Both the position numbers and the translations under genes were made by a program. Positions 33,727 to 42,397 of a stretch of 64,000 nucleotides of DNA are shown here, piece by piece (position 1 is the first letter of the stretch; each line of letters starts with the position of its first letter). Below the pieces are notes generated by a model, which did no database searches, was not told where the DNA came from, and was given only the letters and a program-made list of their open reading frames with translations. This DNA is from Halomonas urumqiensis (GTDB taxonomy: Bacteria; Pseudomonadota; Gammaproteobacteria; Pseudomonadales; Halomonadaceae), in NCBI RefSeq assembly GCF_003028575.1, contig NZ_PYUD01000002.1:496001-560000 (forward strand). Reading direction: 5' to 3'.

Positions 33727-34785
33727 ATGGCCCGTTCGATGTACCAACGCTTGATGGAACACCTGACGACGGCGGTGCTGCTGCTGGATGGCAAGCTTCG
33801 CTTGAAGTGGATGAACCCGTCCGCCGAAGCGCTGCTGGCCGTCAGTCTCAGTCGCGTTGGCGGGCTGACGCTTACCTCGCTGATGGAAAGCGAGGACAGT
33901 CTCGCCGAGGTACTCGGCAAGGCGCGTGACGAGTTCCATCCCTTCACCCAGCGCGAAGCTCGGCTGGCGATGATCGGGGGTGAGCCGATCACCGTCGACT
34001 ATACCGTCACCCCACTTTCCGACGATGAGCTGCTGCTCGAAATCGAGCCGCGCGACAGGCTGATGCGCATCTCGCGTGAAGAGGCGCTGATGACGCGTCA
34101 GGAGACCATCAAGGTGCTGACCAGGGGGCTTGCCCATGAGGTCAAGAACCCCCTGGGCGGTATCCGAGGCGCGGCGCAGCTGCTCGAGCGTGACCTCGAG
34201 GACAATGACCTCAAGGAATTCACGCGGATCATCGTTGAGGAAGTCGACCGCCTGCGTGATCTCGTCGACTCGATGCTGGGTCCCAACCGTGTCACCCGCC
34301 ACGAGCCGCTGAACATTCACAAGGTGCTGGAACGCGTGCGTTCGCTGTTGATCGTCGAGCACCCGCAGGTATGGGTAGAGCGCGACTATGACCCCAGCCT
34401 GCCGGATCTTTGCGGTGACGAAGCCCAGATGATCCAGGCCGTGTTGAACGTGGCGCGCAATGCCGTGGAGGCGATGACCGAGGCCGCCATCGAGTCGCCA
34501 AGGCTGGTGCTGCGCACCCGCGCACGTCGGCAATTCACTATGGGTGCCGAACGCCATCGACTGGTGTGTGAAGTGGCCATCATCGACAACGGCCCCGGTA
34601 TCCCACAGTCGCTGCAGGACACGCTGTTCTATCCCATGGTGTCCGGGCGTGCCGATGGCAGTGGCCTGGGGCTGTCGATTGCCCAGGCGATCCTGCACCA
34701 GCACCAGGGGCTCATCGAATGCGAGTCCATTCCCGGCCAAACCGAATTTCGACTGCTGATTCCGCTGGAGAAGCGCCATGACTGA
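33727..34785 (+). CDS. glnL: Nitrogen regulation sensor kinase NtrB
   Basis: Cytoplasmic histidine kinase/phosphatase that controls NtrC according to PII signalling; 352 residues. PAS domain near the start (HLTTAVLLLDGKLRLKWMNP), dimerisation/phospho-acceptor box LTRGLAHEVKNPLGGIRGAA with the His, then N box QAVLNVARNAVEAM, G1 DNGPGIP and G2 GSGLGLSIAQAI. The ATG at 33727 is the first in frame after the sigma-54 promoter; the ribosome site is weak. It overlaps ntrC by 8 bp. Confidence 0.94.
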   Translation: MARSMYQRLMEHLTTAVLLLDGKLRLKWMNPSAEALLAVSLSRVGGLTLTSLMESEDSLAEVLGKARDEFHPFTQREARLAMIGGEPITVDYTVTPLSDDELLLEIEPRDRLMRISREEALMTRQETIKVLTRGLAHEVKNPLGGIRGAAQLLERDLEDNDLKEFTRIIVEEVDRLRDLVDSMLGPNRVTRHEPLNIHKVLERVRSLLIVEHPQVWVERDYDPSLPDLCGDEAQMIQAVLNVARNAVEAMTEAAIESPRLVLRTRARRQFTMGAERHRLVCEVAIIDNGPGIPQSLQDTLFYPMVSGRADGSGLGLSIAQAILHQHQGLIECESIPGQTEFRLLIPLEKRHD

Positions 34786-36190
34786 TGTCGCACGCGTGGT
34801 TGTCGTCGACGACGACCGCGCCATACGCTGGGTACTGGAGCGTGCCCTGGCCCAGCCCGACCTCGAGGTGGAGTGCATCGAGCGTGCCGATACCGCACTC
34901 AATCGCTTGCTGGACAATCCCCCGGATGTGCTGGTCACCGATATACGCATGCCGGGAATCGATGGCCTGGACCTGATGGCCCGAGTGCGCGAAGCCCACC
35001 CGGATCTGCCGGTTATCGTGATGACCGCGCACTCCGATCTGGACAGCGCCGTGGCCTCCTACCAGGGCGGTGCCTTCGAATACCTGCCCAAGCCCTTCGA
35101 TGTGGACGAGGCGTTGGCGCTGGTGCGGCGCGCCGTGGCCCATGCTCGTGAACGCAAGCGGCCGGTCAGCGTGCCGGAGGGGCTGGATGCCGAGATCATC
35201 GGCGAGGCGCCAGCCATGCAGGAGGTGTTTCGCGCCATCGGCCGCCTGTCGCACTCGCACATCACGGTGATGATCAACGGCGAATCGGGCACCGGCAAGG
35301 AGCGGGTCGCCCGCGCCCTGCATCAGCACAGCCCGCGTGGCAGTCAGCCGTTCATCGCCCTCAACATGGCGGCGATTCCCCGCGACCTGATCGAATCCGA
35401 GCTGTTCGGCCACGAGAAGGGCGCCTTTACCGGCGCCACCGCCCAGCGCCAGGGGCGCTTCGAACAGGCCAATGGTGGCACGCTGTTCCTCGACGAGATC
35501 GGGGACATGCCCGCCGAGACCCAGACCCGTCTGCTGCGGGTGCTGGCCGATGGCGAGTTCTACCGCGTCGGCGGTCACACCTCGGTCAAGGTGGACGTGC
35601 GAATCATCGCCGCCACCCACCAGAATCTCGAAACCCTGGTCGAAGATGGCCGTTTCCGTGAGGATCTCTTCCACCGCCTCAACGTGATCCGGGTGCACCT
35701 GCCCAAGCTCGCCGAGCGCCGCGAGGACATCCCCAGGCTTGCGCGGCATTTTCTCGCCGAGGCGGCCAAGGAGCTCTCCACCGATATCAAGGTGCTGACA
35801 CCGGAAGCCGAGACCCACCTGACGCGCCTGCCATGGCCTGGCAACGTGCGCCAGCTCGAGAATACCTGCCGCTGGCTGACGGTGATGGCCTCCGGCCGCG
35901 AGGTGCTGATCGAAGACCTGCCGCCCGAGTTGCGGGATGCCAGCAGTGGCGAGGCGGTGGCCGGCGATTGGCGGGTCGCCTTCCGTGAGTGGGCTGACCG
36001 GGCGTTGGCGGCGGGCCACACGCACCTGCTGGAAGAAGCCGTGCCGGATTTCGAACGCATCCTGATCGAGACCGCTCTGCGCCATACCGGTGGCCGCAAG
36101 GGTGAAGCCGCCGAGCTGCTGGGTTGGGGCAGGAATACCTTGACCCGCAAGTTGAAAACTCTGCTGCCCGCGCTGGCCGAGGGCGACTGA
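34778..36190 (+). CDS. glnG: Nitrogen regulation response regulator NtrC
   Basis: Sigma-54 activator of nitrogen genes, 470 residues. Receiver domain with phospho-Asp in VLVTDIRMPGIDG and the LPKPFDVDEAL loop. AAA+ domain with Walker A GESGTGKE, the sigma-54 contact loop ELFGHEKGAFTGA, Walker B GGTLFLDEIGDMP, and WPGNVRQLENTCRWL. A C-terminal Fis-type helix-turn-helix (LRHTGGRKGEAAELLGWGRN followed by TLTRKLK) completes the protein. Co-translated with ntrB. Candidate binding sites lie upstream of glnA and of ntrB. Confidence 0.96.
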   Translation: MTDVARVVVVDDDRAIRWVLERALAQPDLEVECIERADTALNRLLDNPPDVLVTDIRMPGIDGLDLMARVREAHPDLPVIVMTAHSDLDSAVASYQGGAFEYLPKPFDVDEALALVRRAVAHARERKRPVSVPEGLDAEIIGEAPAMQEVFRAIGRLSHSHITVMINGESGTGKERVARALHQHSPRGSQPFIALNMAAIPRDLIESELFGHEKGAFTGATAQRQGRFEQANGGTLFLDEIGDMPAETQTRLLRVLADGEFYRVGGHTSVKVDVRIIAATHQNLETLVEDGRFREDLFHRLNVIRVHLPKLAERREDIPRLARHFLAEAAKELSTDIKVLTPEAETHLTRLPWPGNVRQLENTCRWLTVMASGREVLIEDLPPELRDASSGEAVAGDWRVAFREWADRALAAGHTHLLEEAVPDFERILIETALRHTGGRKGEAAELLGWGRNTLTRKLKTLLPALAEGD

Positions 36191-36314
36191 ATCCCCTTCC
36201 TCGGCGACACTCGCACTATTGCTGATCAGCACGCGCCTGCGATAGCTCTGGCCTCCGGGGCTGGGCGCCGTCGCCCGGGGCTGCCAGAATGGGCGTCTCA
36301 AGGAGAGATTGCCC

Positions 36315-37658
36315 ATGACGCAGATGAACTGGGAGCGGCTGCTCGACCCGGGCCGCCTGCACGACACGCGCGGCAAGCGCCCCGAAAGTGGCAGCGGCGA
36401 GATCGGGCGTAGCCCTTTCCACAAGGACCATGACCGGATTGTCTTCGCCGGCTCCTTTCGCCGCCTGGGGCGCAAGACCCAGGTGCACCCGCTGACCGAT
36501 AACGATCATATCCACACCCGCCTGACCCACTCCCTGGAAGTGGGGTGCGTGGGCCGCTCGCTGGGGATGATCGTCGGTGAGCTGCTGCGCGACCGGCTGC
36601 CAGGCTGGATCACTCCCGCCGATCTCGGCGTGATCGTGCAGGCCGCATGCCTTGGTCACGACATCGGCAACCCACCCTTCGGCCACGCTGGCGAATATGC
36701 CATCCGCGATTGGTTCAAGCGTGCCGAGGCAAGCGGCCTGCTCGATGGGCTCGAGGCGCGTGAGCGTGACGATCTGCTGACCTACGAGGGTAATGCCCAG
36801 GGCTTCAGGATCGTCACTCAGGTGGAATACAACCAGTTCCGCGGCGGCATGCGCCTGACCACGGCGACCCTGGGCACCCTGCTCAAGTACCCCTGGACCG
36901 TGGAATATGGCGGGGCCGCCGGCAAGTTTGGCTGCTACCAGAGCGAGCAGCACTTGCTGGCGGAAGTGGCCAAGCGCCTGGGATTGCTGCCGAATGGCCC
37001 CGGTCGCTGGTGCCGGCATCCTCTGGCCTGGCTGGTCGAGGCCGCCGACGATATCTGCTATGCGCTGCTCGATCTCGAGGATGGCCTGGAGATGGGCATT
37101 CTGCGCTTCGACGAAGTGGCCGAGATTCTCACCCAGATTGCCGGCGGCGAGCCGGGGGACTATGCCGAGATGCAGCGCCTCGGCGTGTCACAGCGCCGGC
37201 GAATCGCGGCGCTGCGCGGCGCGGCCATGGAACGGGCGGTCAATGATGTCGGGGCGGTCTTCGTGCAACACGAGGCGGAGCTGCTCGGCGGGCGGCTGCA
37301 GGAGGATCTGCTCGAGCTCTGCCACCCCGACCTCGGCTGGGGGGTCAAGGCGGCCAAGCAACTGGCCCGCGAACGCATCTTCCAGAACGAACGCAAGGCC
37401 AAGCTGGAGATCGGTGCCTACACCACGCTTGGCATCCTGCTCGAGGCCTTCATCGGCGCGGCCCATGAGCTGCATCACACCGGTCGCTCGACCTTCAAGC
37501 ACCAGCGCGTGCTGGCGCTGGTCGGCGAGAACACCCCCCGGCCCTCATGGACGCTCTACGACAGCTACCGGCGCATGCTCGATTTCATCGGCGGCATGAC
37601 CGATCACTACGCGGTGGACCTGGCCCAGGAGATGGGCGGCCGCTTGCGTGGTGAATGA
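36315..37658 (+). CDS. dgt: Deoxyguanosinetriphosphate triphosphohydrolase-like protein
   Basis: Hydrolyses dNTPs to the nucleoside and triphosphate (HD-domain enzyme), 447 residues from the ATG at 36315 with an AGGAG site. Motifs: FRRLGRKTQVHPLTDNDHIH, TRLTHSLEVG (first His), CLGHDIGNPPFGHAGE (HD pair and next His), FRIVTQVEYNQFRGGMRLT, and DDICYALLDLEDG (last Asp). The call to the dGTPase-like family is solid; exact nucleotide preference is not. The gene follows ntrC with a 124-bp gap. Confidence 0.92.
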   Translation: MTQMNWERLLDPGRLHDTRGKRPESGSGEIGRSPFHKDHDRIVFAGSFRRLGRKTQVHPLTDNDHIHTRLTHSLEVGCVGRSLGMIVGELLRDRLPGWITPADLGVIVQAACLGHDIGNPPFGHAGEYAIRDWFKRAEASGLLDGLEARERDDLLTYEGNAQGFRIVTQVEYNQFRGGMRLTTATLGTLLKYPWTVEYGGAAGKFGCYQSEQHLLAEVAKRLGLLPNGPGRWCRHPLAWLVEAADDICYALLDLEDGLEMGILRFDEVAEILTQIAGGEPGDYAEMQRLGVSQRRRIAALRGAAMERAVNDVGAVFVQHEAELLGGRLQEDLLELCHPDLGWGVKAAKQLARERIFQNERKAKLEIGAYTTLGILLEAFIGAAHELHHTGRSTFKHQRVLALVGENTPRPSWTLYDSYRRMLDFIGGMTDHYAVDLAQEMGGRLRGE

Positions 37659-37668
37659 GCGAGTATGC

Positions 37669-38568
37669 TCAGGGTGCTGCCTGGCCATCCAGGCGAGAAG
37701 CCCGTTCCAGCAGACGCTGGATTACCGCATCGTGGGTGGCGGTGTCCAGCTCGCCAAGTGGCATCTCGGCAAGCGTTGTGGCCAGGCCATCACCACTGAC
37801 CACCAGCAGGTCGGGCGGGGCTTGGGTAGTTTCCACCTTCCAGCCAGGCAGGGTCAGCACCCCCATGACAGGCACCGGCTTGCCGATGAGTTCCGCCAGC
37901 CAGTTGGATAGCCAGCGGGTGACTCGGCGAGTCTTGTCCAGGGGCTGGCGCTCGCTCCAGCCGGGAAAGCGCAAGCGCGTGGGTTCCACGTGCACGAGAT
38001 CGATCTCCTCGCCCGAGGGAGAGAAGGGGCGGGTGCGGGCGCGGGTTTCCACCACGAAGACGCCATGCGGCGTGACCACCACGTGATCGATGGTTGCCCC
38101 GTCGCTTGGCACATCATGGAAGACATAGAAAGGGTGCGCTTCTGGCCGTATTAGCCGCTCGAGTTCCTGGCCTACGGCAAGCTCGCAGGCAAGCCCCAGC
38201 TTGAGACGCCGGATACGTTGAAAATCGCGCATCAGCAGGAAGCAGTACACCAATACCAGCACCGAGCAGAGTACGCCGTAGAGTGCCCACTCGATCCAGT
38301 CCTGCTCGCTGGCGAACAGCATGCGCCCCATGCCATAGACCAGCGGCGCCAAGGTGACGATGGGGCCCATGGCGCCATTGAGGAACAGCCCGGCGAAGGC
38401 ACGGTCCAGCCTGTCGCGCAGCGATTGCCCCGGTTCGCGCAGCGGATGAGCGTCGAAGGGTGAGGTGACACTGGCGTCATGCAGGTTACGCAGAGCCAGT
38501 ACGATCACCGCGGTGGCCGCCAACGGAAACAGGAAGATCAGCGGTAACAGGTATTCCAACCAGGCCAT
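37669..38568 (-). CDS. NERD-domain membrane protein
   Basis: A 299-residue protein. Two N-terminal hydrophobic segments (about 5-25 and 65-112, the second probably a pair) are followed by a NERD (nuclease-related) domain: GLACELAVGQELERLI, HPFYVFHDVPSDGATIDHVV, GVFVVETRARTRPFSPSGEE, and KVETTQAPPDLLVVSGDGLA. The E-D-ExK-type layout (D in TIDH, E in VVET, with R where nucleases have K) suggests a nuclease-like core, possibly with changed activity. An AAGGAG site supports the start. The role is unknown; NERD proteins occur with DNA-processing or defence partners, but none lies next to it. Confidence 0.8.
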   Translation of the reverse strand: MAWLEYLLPLIFLFPLAATAVIVLALRNLHDASVTSPFDAHPLREPGQSLRDRLDRAFAGLFLNGAMGPIVTLAPLVYGMGRMLFASEQDWIEWALYGVLCSVLVLVYCFLLMRDFQRIRRLKLGLACELAVGQELERLIRPEAHPFYVFHDVPSDGATIDHVVVTPHGVFVVETRARTRPFSPSGEEIDLVHVEPTRLRFPGWSERQPLDKTRRVTRWLSNWLAELIGKPVPVMGVLTLPGWKVETTQAPPDLLVVSGDGLATTLAEMPLGELDTATHDAVIQRLLERASRLDGQAAP

Positions 38569-38647
38569 CGGGGCTCCTTGCCCATGCGTTGAGACGATTC
38601 GACCATTCTAGACAAGCTTGCCCCGGGGGGGCCATGCTCTTTCGGTG

Positions 38648-38689
38648 GTCGTGAGTCGTGAGTCGTGAGTCGTGAGTCGTGAGGTGTGA
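38648..38689. repeat. Tandem heptamer repeat (GTCGTGA x5)
   Basis: Five perfect GTCGTGA units (38648-38682) plus one degenerate unit. They end 11 bp before the GTG start of the sirtuin gene, next to its ribosome site. The same heptamer family occurs at 19863-19925. Confidence 0.92.
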
Positions 38690-38699
38690 GGAGATCACT

Positions 38700-39575
38700 G
38701 TGGATCAGCAACTGAGTGGCACCGGCGGCGATATCGAGGCGCTGGTGGCCTTCTTCGAACGCCATGCGCGGGTAGCGGTGCTGACCGGGGCCGGTGTCAG
38801 TACCGCCAGTGGCATCCCGGACTATCGCGACACCAGCGGTGAGTGGAAGCGCTCGCCGCCGATGCAGCACCAGCAGTTCATGGGCAGCCACGCGGCGCGT
38901 CAGCGCTATTGGGCGAGGGCGCTGGTGGGGTTTCGGGTGCTTGGCGAGGCCACCCCCAATCCCGCTCACCATGCGCTGGCCAGGCTCGAGGCGCTGGGCC
39001 ATGTCAGCGGGGTGATTACCCAGAACGTCGATGGCCTGCATCAGCGGGCCGGCTCCAGGGAGGTGATCGATCTGCATGGGCGTGCCGACCGGGTGCGTTG
39101 CATGAGCTGTGACGCCAATCGCATGCGCCATGATCTGCACGCCGAACTGGCGCGCCGCAATCCGCGCTGGTCGACCCTTGGCGCGCGTGCGGCGCCGGAT
39201 GGCGATGCCGACCTCGAGGCCGATTTCAGCGATTTCCAGGTGCCGGCCTGCACACGCTGCGGCAGTGGCGTATGGAAGCCCGACGTGGTGTTCTTCGGCG
39301 ACAGCGTGCCCCGCGACACGGTGGAGCGGGCTTTTGCGCTGCTTGAGCATAGCGATGCGCTGCTGGTGGTCGGCTCGTCGTTGATGGTGTTCTCGGGCTT
39401 TCGTTTCGCGCGCGCGGCGGCCGCACAGGCAAAGCCGATTGGCTGTCTCAATCTGGGCCGCACCCGCGCCGATTCACTGTATACCCTGAAGCTCGAGGCA
39501 CCGGTCGAATCGACTCTTTCAGCATTGGCGGTCGCGCTTGATGGCGAGCCCAGTGTCAGCCGCCGGCCAGCTTGA
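38700..39575 (+). CDS. Sir2-family NAD-dependent protein deacetylase
   Basis: A 291-residue sirtuin. The GTG at 38700 has a strong GAGGAG site and gives VDQQLSGTGGDIEALVAFFE. NAD site: VLTGAGVSTASGIPDYRDTS, TQNVDGLHQRAG with the catalytic His in EVIDLHGRADRVRC. Zinc cysteines: CMSC and CTRCGSG. Then KPDVVFFGDSVPRD and VVGSSLMVFSGFRFARAA. It removes acyl groups from lysines, for example on acetyl-CoA synthetase in related bacteria. Its last 20 bp overlap the convergent SUI1-like gene. Confidence 0.92.
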   Translation: MDQQLSGTGGDIEALVAFFERHARVAVLTGAGVSTASGIPDYRDTSGEWKRSPPMQHQQFMGSHAARQRYWARALVGFRVLGEATPNPAHHALARLEALGHVSGVITQNVDGLHQRAGSREVIDLHGRADRVRCMSCDANRMRHDLHAELARRNPRWSTLGARAAPDGDADLEADFSDFQVPACTRCGSGVWKPDVVFFGDSVPRDTVERAFALLEHSDALLVVGSSLMVFSGFRFARAAAAQAKPIGCLNLGRTRADSLYTLKLEAPVESTLSALAVALDGEPSVSRRPA

Positions 39576-39930
39576 CGGTGAACCCGCGGCTCTCCAGTTC
39601 CGCCTTGAGCAGGTCGCGGTGATCCCCCTGGATCTCGATCACACCCTCCTTGAGCGAGCCGCCGGTACCGCAACGCTTCTTGAGCGCCTTGGCCAGTGCC
39701 TTGAGCTCCGCCTCGGCAAGCGGCACGCCGGAAACCGTCGTTACGCCCTTGCCCTTGCGACCGCTGGTTTCACGGCGAATGCGCACGATCCCATCCAGCC
39801 CGGCCAGTCGCTGCTCATCGGCCAGCGCCTCGCAGCGGCACTCGGCGAGAGGTGCGCGGCATTCGGGGCAGATGTCGCCGTGTTCGGTGGAGTAGACCAG
39901 GCCGCGCAGCTGATCCTGAAGCGTTGCCAT
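39556..39930 (-). CDS. yciH: SUI1/eIF1-like translation factor (YciH family)
   Basis: A 124-residue protein. A short N-terminal Cys-rich stretch (CPECRAPLAECRCE) resembles a zinc ribbon, and residues about 45-124 form the SUI1 domain: IVRIRRETSGRKGKGVTTVS, LKALAKALKKRCGTGGSLKE, GVIEIQGDHRDLLKAELESR. YciH-type proteins can influence start-codon selection fidelity; the cellular role is minor or conditional. The ATG at 39930 is the family start. The gene is convergent with the sirtuin gene and overlaps it by 20 bp. Confidence 0.9.
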   Translation of the reverse strand: MATLQDQLRGLVYSTEHGDICPECRAPLAECRCEALADEQRLAGLDGIVRIRRETSGRKGKGVTTVSGVPLAEAELKALAKALKKRCGTGGSLKEGVIEIQGDHRDLLKAELESRGFTVKLAGG

Positions 39931-40041
39931 GGCAAGCCTCCTGCTGTGACTGTGGGAACGCATGATAGCGTCTTGAACGGCGTACCGCATGTAAGGTGCG
40001 TGCAAGGCGCAGGGCAGGCAGCGGCAGGTGTCGCGAAGTAC

Positions 40042-40731
40042 TCAGCGTGCGTAGGCCTTCAGTGGCACCCTGTCCATGGCGAGCCGCGTGATCACCGTGG
40101 GCAACTGGAACATGCTGGTGATCATGATGGCGCCTTCCGGAGTCTCGTCAACATCCGGGAAGCGGTTCAAGTGCACCACGATCATGCCGGCGGCCAGGCC
40201 CGCCTTGACGCCGACGATGGCATCCTCGACCACCACGCACTGTTCGGGGGCATAGCCCATGCGTTCGGCGGCATGCAGGTAGAGGCAGGGGTCGGGTTTC
40301 CAGCAGTTGGCACTGTAGGCGCTGAACAGGTGGTCACCGAAGATTGCATCGAAGCCGGTGGCGGTAAGCGAGGTGCGGATCTTGTTTTCCGGGCCGTTGG
40401 ATACTACCCCCATGGGGTAGTGGCTCAAGGCGGCGATGGCTTCGGCGGCGCCGACGATCGGTGATAGCTCGGTGGCCAGGCGGCGATTCAGGTTGGCACG
40501 CATTTCCGCTTCGAGGGGTTCGAGCTGGCGCGGGTCGACACTGCCATGGCGCTGTTCGAGGGTGGCGACGATGCGACGAAAGCGAGCGCCTCGGAATTCA
40601 CCGATGTAGTCGTCGGCCTTGAAAGGCAGGCCTGCCGCGGTAAGTGCCGTTGACATTTCACTGGCAAGCAGGGGTTCGCTGTCCACCAGGGTGCCGTCAC
40701 AGTCGAAGAGCAAGCAGAGGGGGCGTGTCAT
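40042..40731 (-). CDS. HAD-superfamily phosphatase (beta-phosphoglucomutase-like), copy 1
   Basis: A 229-residue HAD enzyme with motif I LLFDCDGTLVDSE, motif II VVSNGP, motif III Lys in CWKPDP and motif IV VVEDAIVGVKAGLAAGM. It resembles YfbT/YniC-like sugar phosphatases. A paralogue of the same length and layout is encoded at 43147-43830. It is divergent from the fructuronate reductase-like gene, so the natural substrate may be a sugar or sugar-acid phosphate of that locus. Confidence 0.85.
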   Translation of the reverse strand: MTRPLCLLFDCDGTLVDSEPLLASEMSTALTAAGLPFKADDYIGEFRGARFRRIVATLEQRHGSVDPRQLEPLEAEMRANLNRRLATELSPIVGAAEAIAALSHYPMGVVSNGPENKIRTSLTATGFDAIFGDHLFSAYSANCWKPDPCLYLHAAERMGYAPEQCVVVEDAIVGVKAGLAAGMIVVHLNRFPDVDETPEGAIMITSMFQLPTVITRLAMDRVPLKAYAR

Positions 40732-40879
40732 TACCTAGCCTCTCGGGCGTGTCAATGAGCGATAAGTTCTACTCCGTAAGTCCTACTATTAAAGACCACA
40801 TCCGCTTTTTTGTGAACAGTGTTCTTCAACTATATTGGAGGGCCGGCCGACTTATCGCCCCATAATGGAGTAAACAAGC

Positions 40880-42352
40880 ATGACCAGAATAACACGACAC
40901 CCCGCCGCCCCGCCGGCAGGGAGGGTCGGGATCGTCCATCTTGGCCTCGGTGCCTTTCACCGCGCCCAGCAAGCCGTCTACCTCGAGCGCTATCGACAGC
41001 ACAGCGGGGATGACGCCTGGGGGATCGCGAGTGCCAACCTGCGCTCGAACGTCGATCTCGTGGACGACCTGCGTCGCGCCGGTCACCGCTATCAGGTGGC
41101 CGAATACATCGACAGCGAGACGCTCACCCTGCGCGAGATCGGGGTGATCGAGCAGACCCTGTTCACCGGGTGTGACGCGGATGGCCGCTGGGGGCGTGAT
41201 CTCGAGACGCTACTGGACCGCATGACCTCCCCCGAGGTGCGCATCGTCACCCTGACCGTCACCGAGAAGGGCTACTTCCTGAACCCTGCCAGTGGCGACC
41301 TGCGTCTCGACGATCCGATGATCACCCACGATATCGCCACGCCGACGGCACCTCGCACCGCGCCGGGCCTGCTGGTCGAGGCGCTGGCGCGCCGCCACGT
41401 CTTGGACATGGCACCCTTCACGGTACTCTGCTGCGATAACATGCCGGACAATGGCAAGCGGACCCGCAACGCAGTGGTACAACTCGCGGCAAGGCGCGAT
41501 GCCGGGCTCGCCGAGTGGATCGAGCGTGAGGTGGCCTTCCCCTGCAGCATGGTCGACCGCATCGTGCCGGCCATGACCGAGGCCGATGTCGCGCGTCTTG
41601 CCGAGCTCGGCATCGATGATCCCAATGCCGTGGTCTGCGAATCCTTCGCCCAGTGGGTGGTCGAGGATGACTTCCCCCAGGGGCGGCCGGATTGGGATGC
41701 CGTGGGTGTGGAAACCGTCGCCGATGTCGCGCCTTTCGAGACCATGAAGCTGCGCATGCTCAACGGCAGCCACTCGCTGCTTGCCTACCTGGGTGCGCTT
41801 GCCGGCATCGAGACGGTATTCGACGCGGTGAGCCGGGACGAGCTGACGGCGTTGCTGCGCCGCTACATGCTCGAGGAAGCCGCCCCTACGCTGGAAATGC
41901 CCCAGGGCACTGATGTGGACGCCTACGCCAAGTCGCTGCTGGCTCGCTTCGGCAACGACAGCCTGCGTCATCGCTTGCAGCAGATCGCCATGGACGGTAG
42001 CCAGAAGCTGCCCCAGCGCTGGCTGGCGGGCACCCTGGCCCGGGTCCGGGCGGACGAGCCCACGGGGTGTGTCGCGTTGGGCATGGCGGCATGGATTCGC
42101 TATACCGCCGGCCATGATTTCGATGGAAATCGCTACCCGGTCGATGACCCGCTGGCGCCGCGCTTCGCGGCCCTGCATGCCGACCATGGCCAGTCCGACG
42201 ACACCTTGGTGAACGCCTTCCTTGCCATGGATGACGTGGTGCCGCCCGAGCTTGCCGCCACACCCACCTTCGCCAATGCGGTGCTGGACGCTTACCGCAC
42301 CCTGGCTCAGGACGGCCTTGCCGGTGCCCTGGCAGCATTGGATATCCGCTGA
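40880..42352 (+). CDS. Mannitol dehydrogenase family protein, fructuronate reductase-like
   Basis: A 490-residue NAD(P)-dependent polyol/uronate dehydrogenase of the long-chain MDH family: Rossmann start VGIVHLGLGAFHRAQQAVYL, EKGYFLNPASGDL, CCDNMPDNGKRTRNAV, FPCSMVDRIVP, and the catalytic block KLRMLNGSHSLLAYLG (Lys, Asn, His). Candidates are D-fructuronate reductase (uxuB), mannonate oxidoreductase or mannitol 2-dehydrogenase. The neighbouring KduD, KDG-kinase and TRAP genes favour a uronate role. A GGAG site lies 9 bp before the ATG. The gene is monocistronic on the plus strand within an otherwise minus-strand locus. Confidence 0.88.
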   Translation: MTRITRHPAAPPAGRVGIVHLGLGAFHRAQQAVYLERYRQHSGDDAWGIASANLRSNVDLVDDLRRAGHRYQVAEYIDSETLTLREIGVIEQTLFTGCDADGRWGRDLETLLDRMTSPEVRIVTLTVTEKGYFLNPASGDLRLDDPMITHDIATPTAPRTAPGLLVEALARRHVLDMAPFTVLCCDNMPDNGKRTRNAVVQLAARRDAGLAEWIEREVAFPCSMVDRIVPAMTEADVARLAELGIDDPNAVVCESFAQWVVEDDFPQGRPDWDAVGVETVADVAPFETMKLRMLNGSHSLLAYLGALAGIETVFDAVSRDELTALLRRYMLEEAAPTLEMPQGTDVDAYAKSLLARFGNDSLRHRLQQIAMDGSQKLPQRWLAGTLARVRADEPTGCVALGMAAWIRYTAGHDFDGNRYPVDDPLAPRFAALHADHGQSDDTLVNAFLAMDDVVPPELAATPTFANAVLDAYRTLAQDGLAGALAALDIR

Positions 42353-42397
42353 GATACCGACAGGTACGCGTTGCCCCCGATGGCTTGAATGCGAGGG

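Noticed and set aside
40740-40879. Small ORF (MSDKFYSVSPTIKD...) before the MDH-family gene
   Set aside because: It lacks a ribosome site and sits in the AT-rich promoter region between divergent genes.
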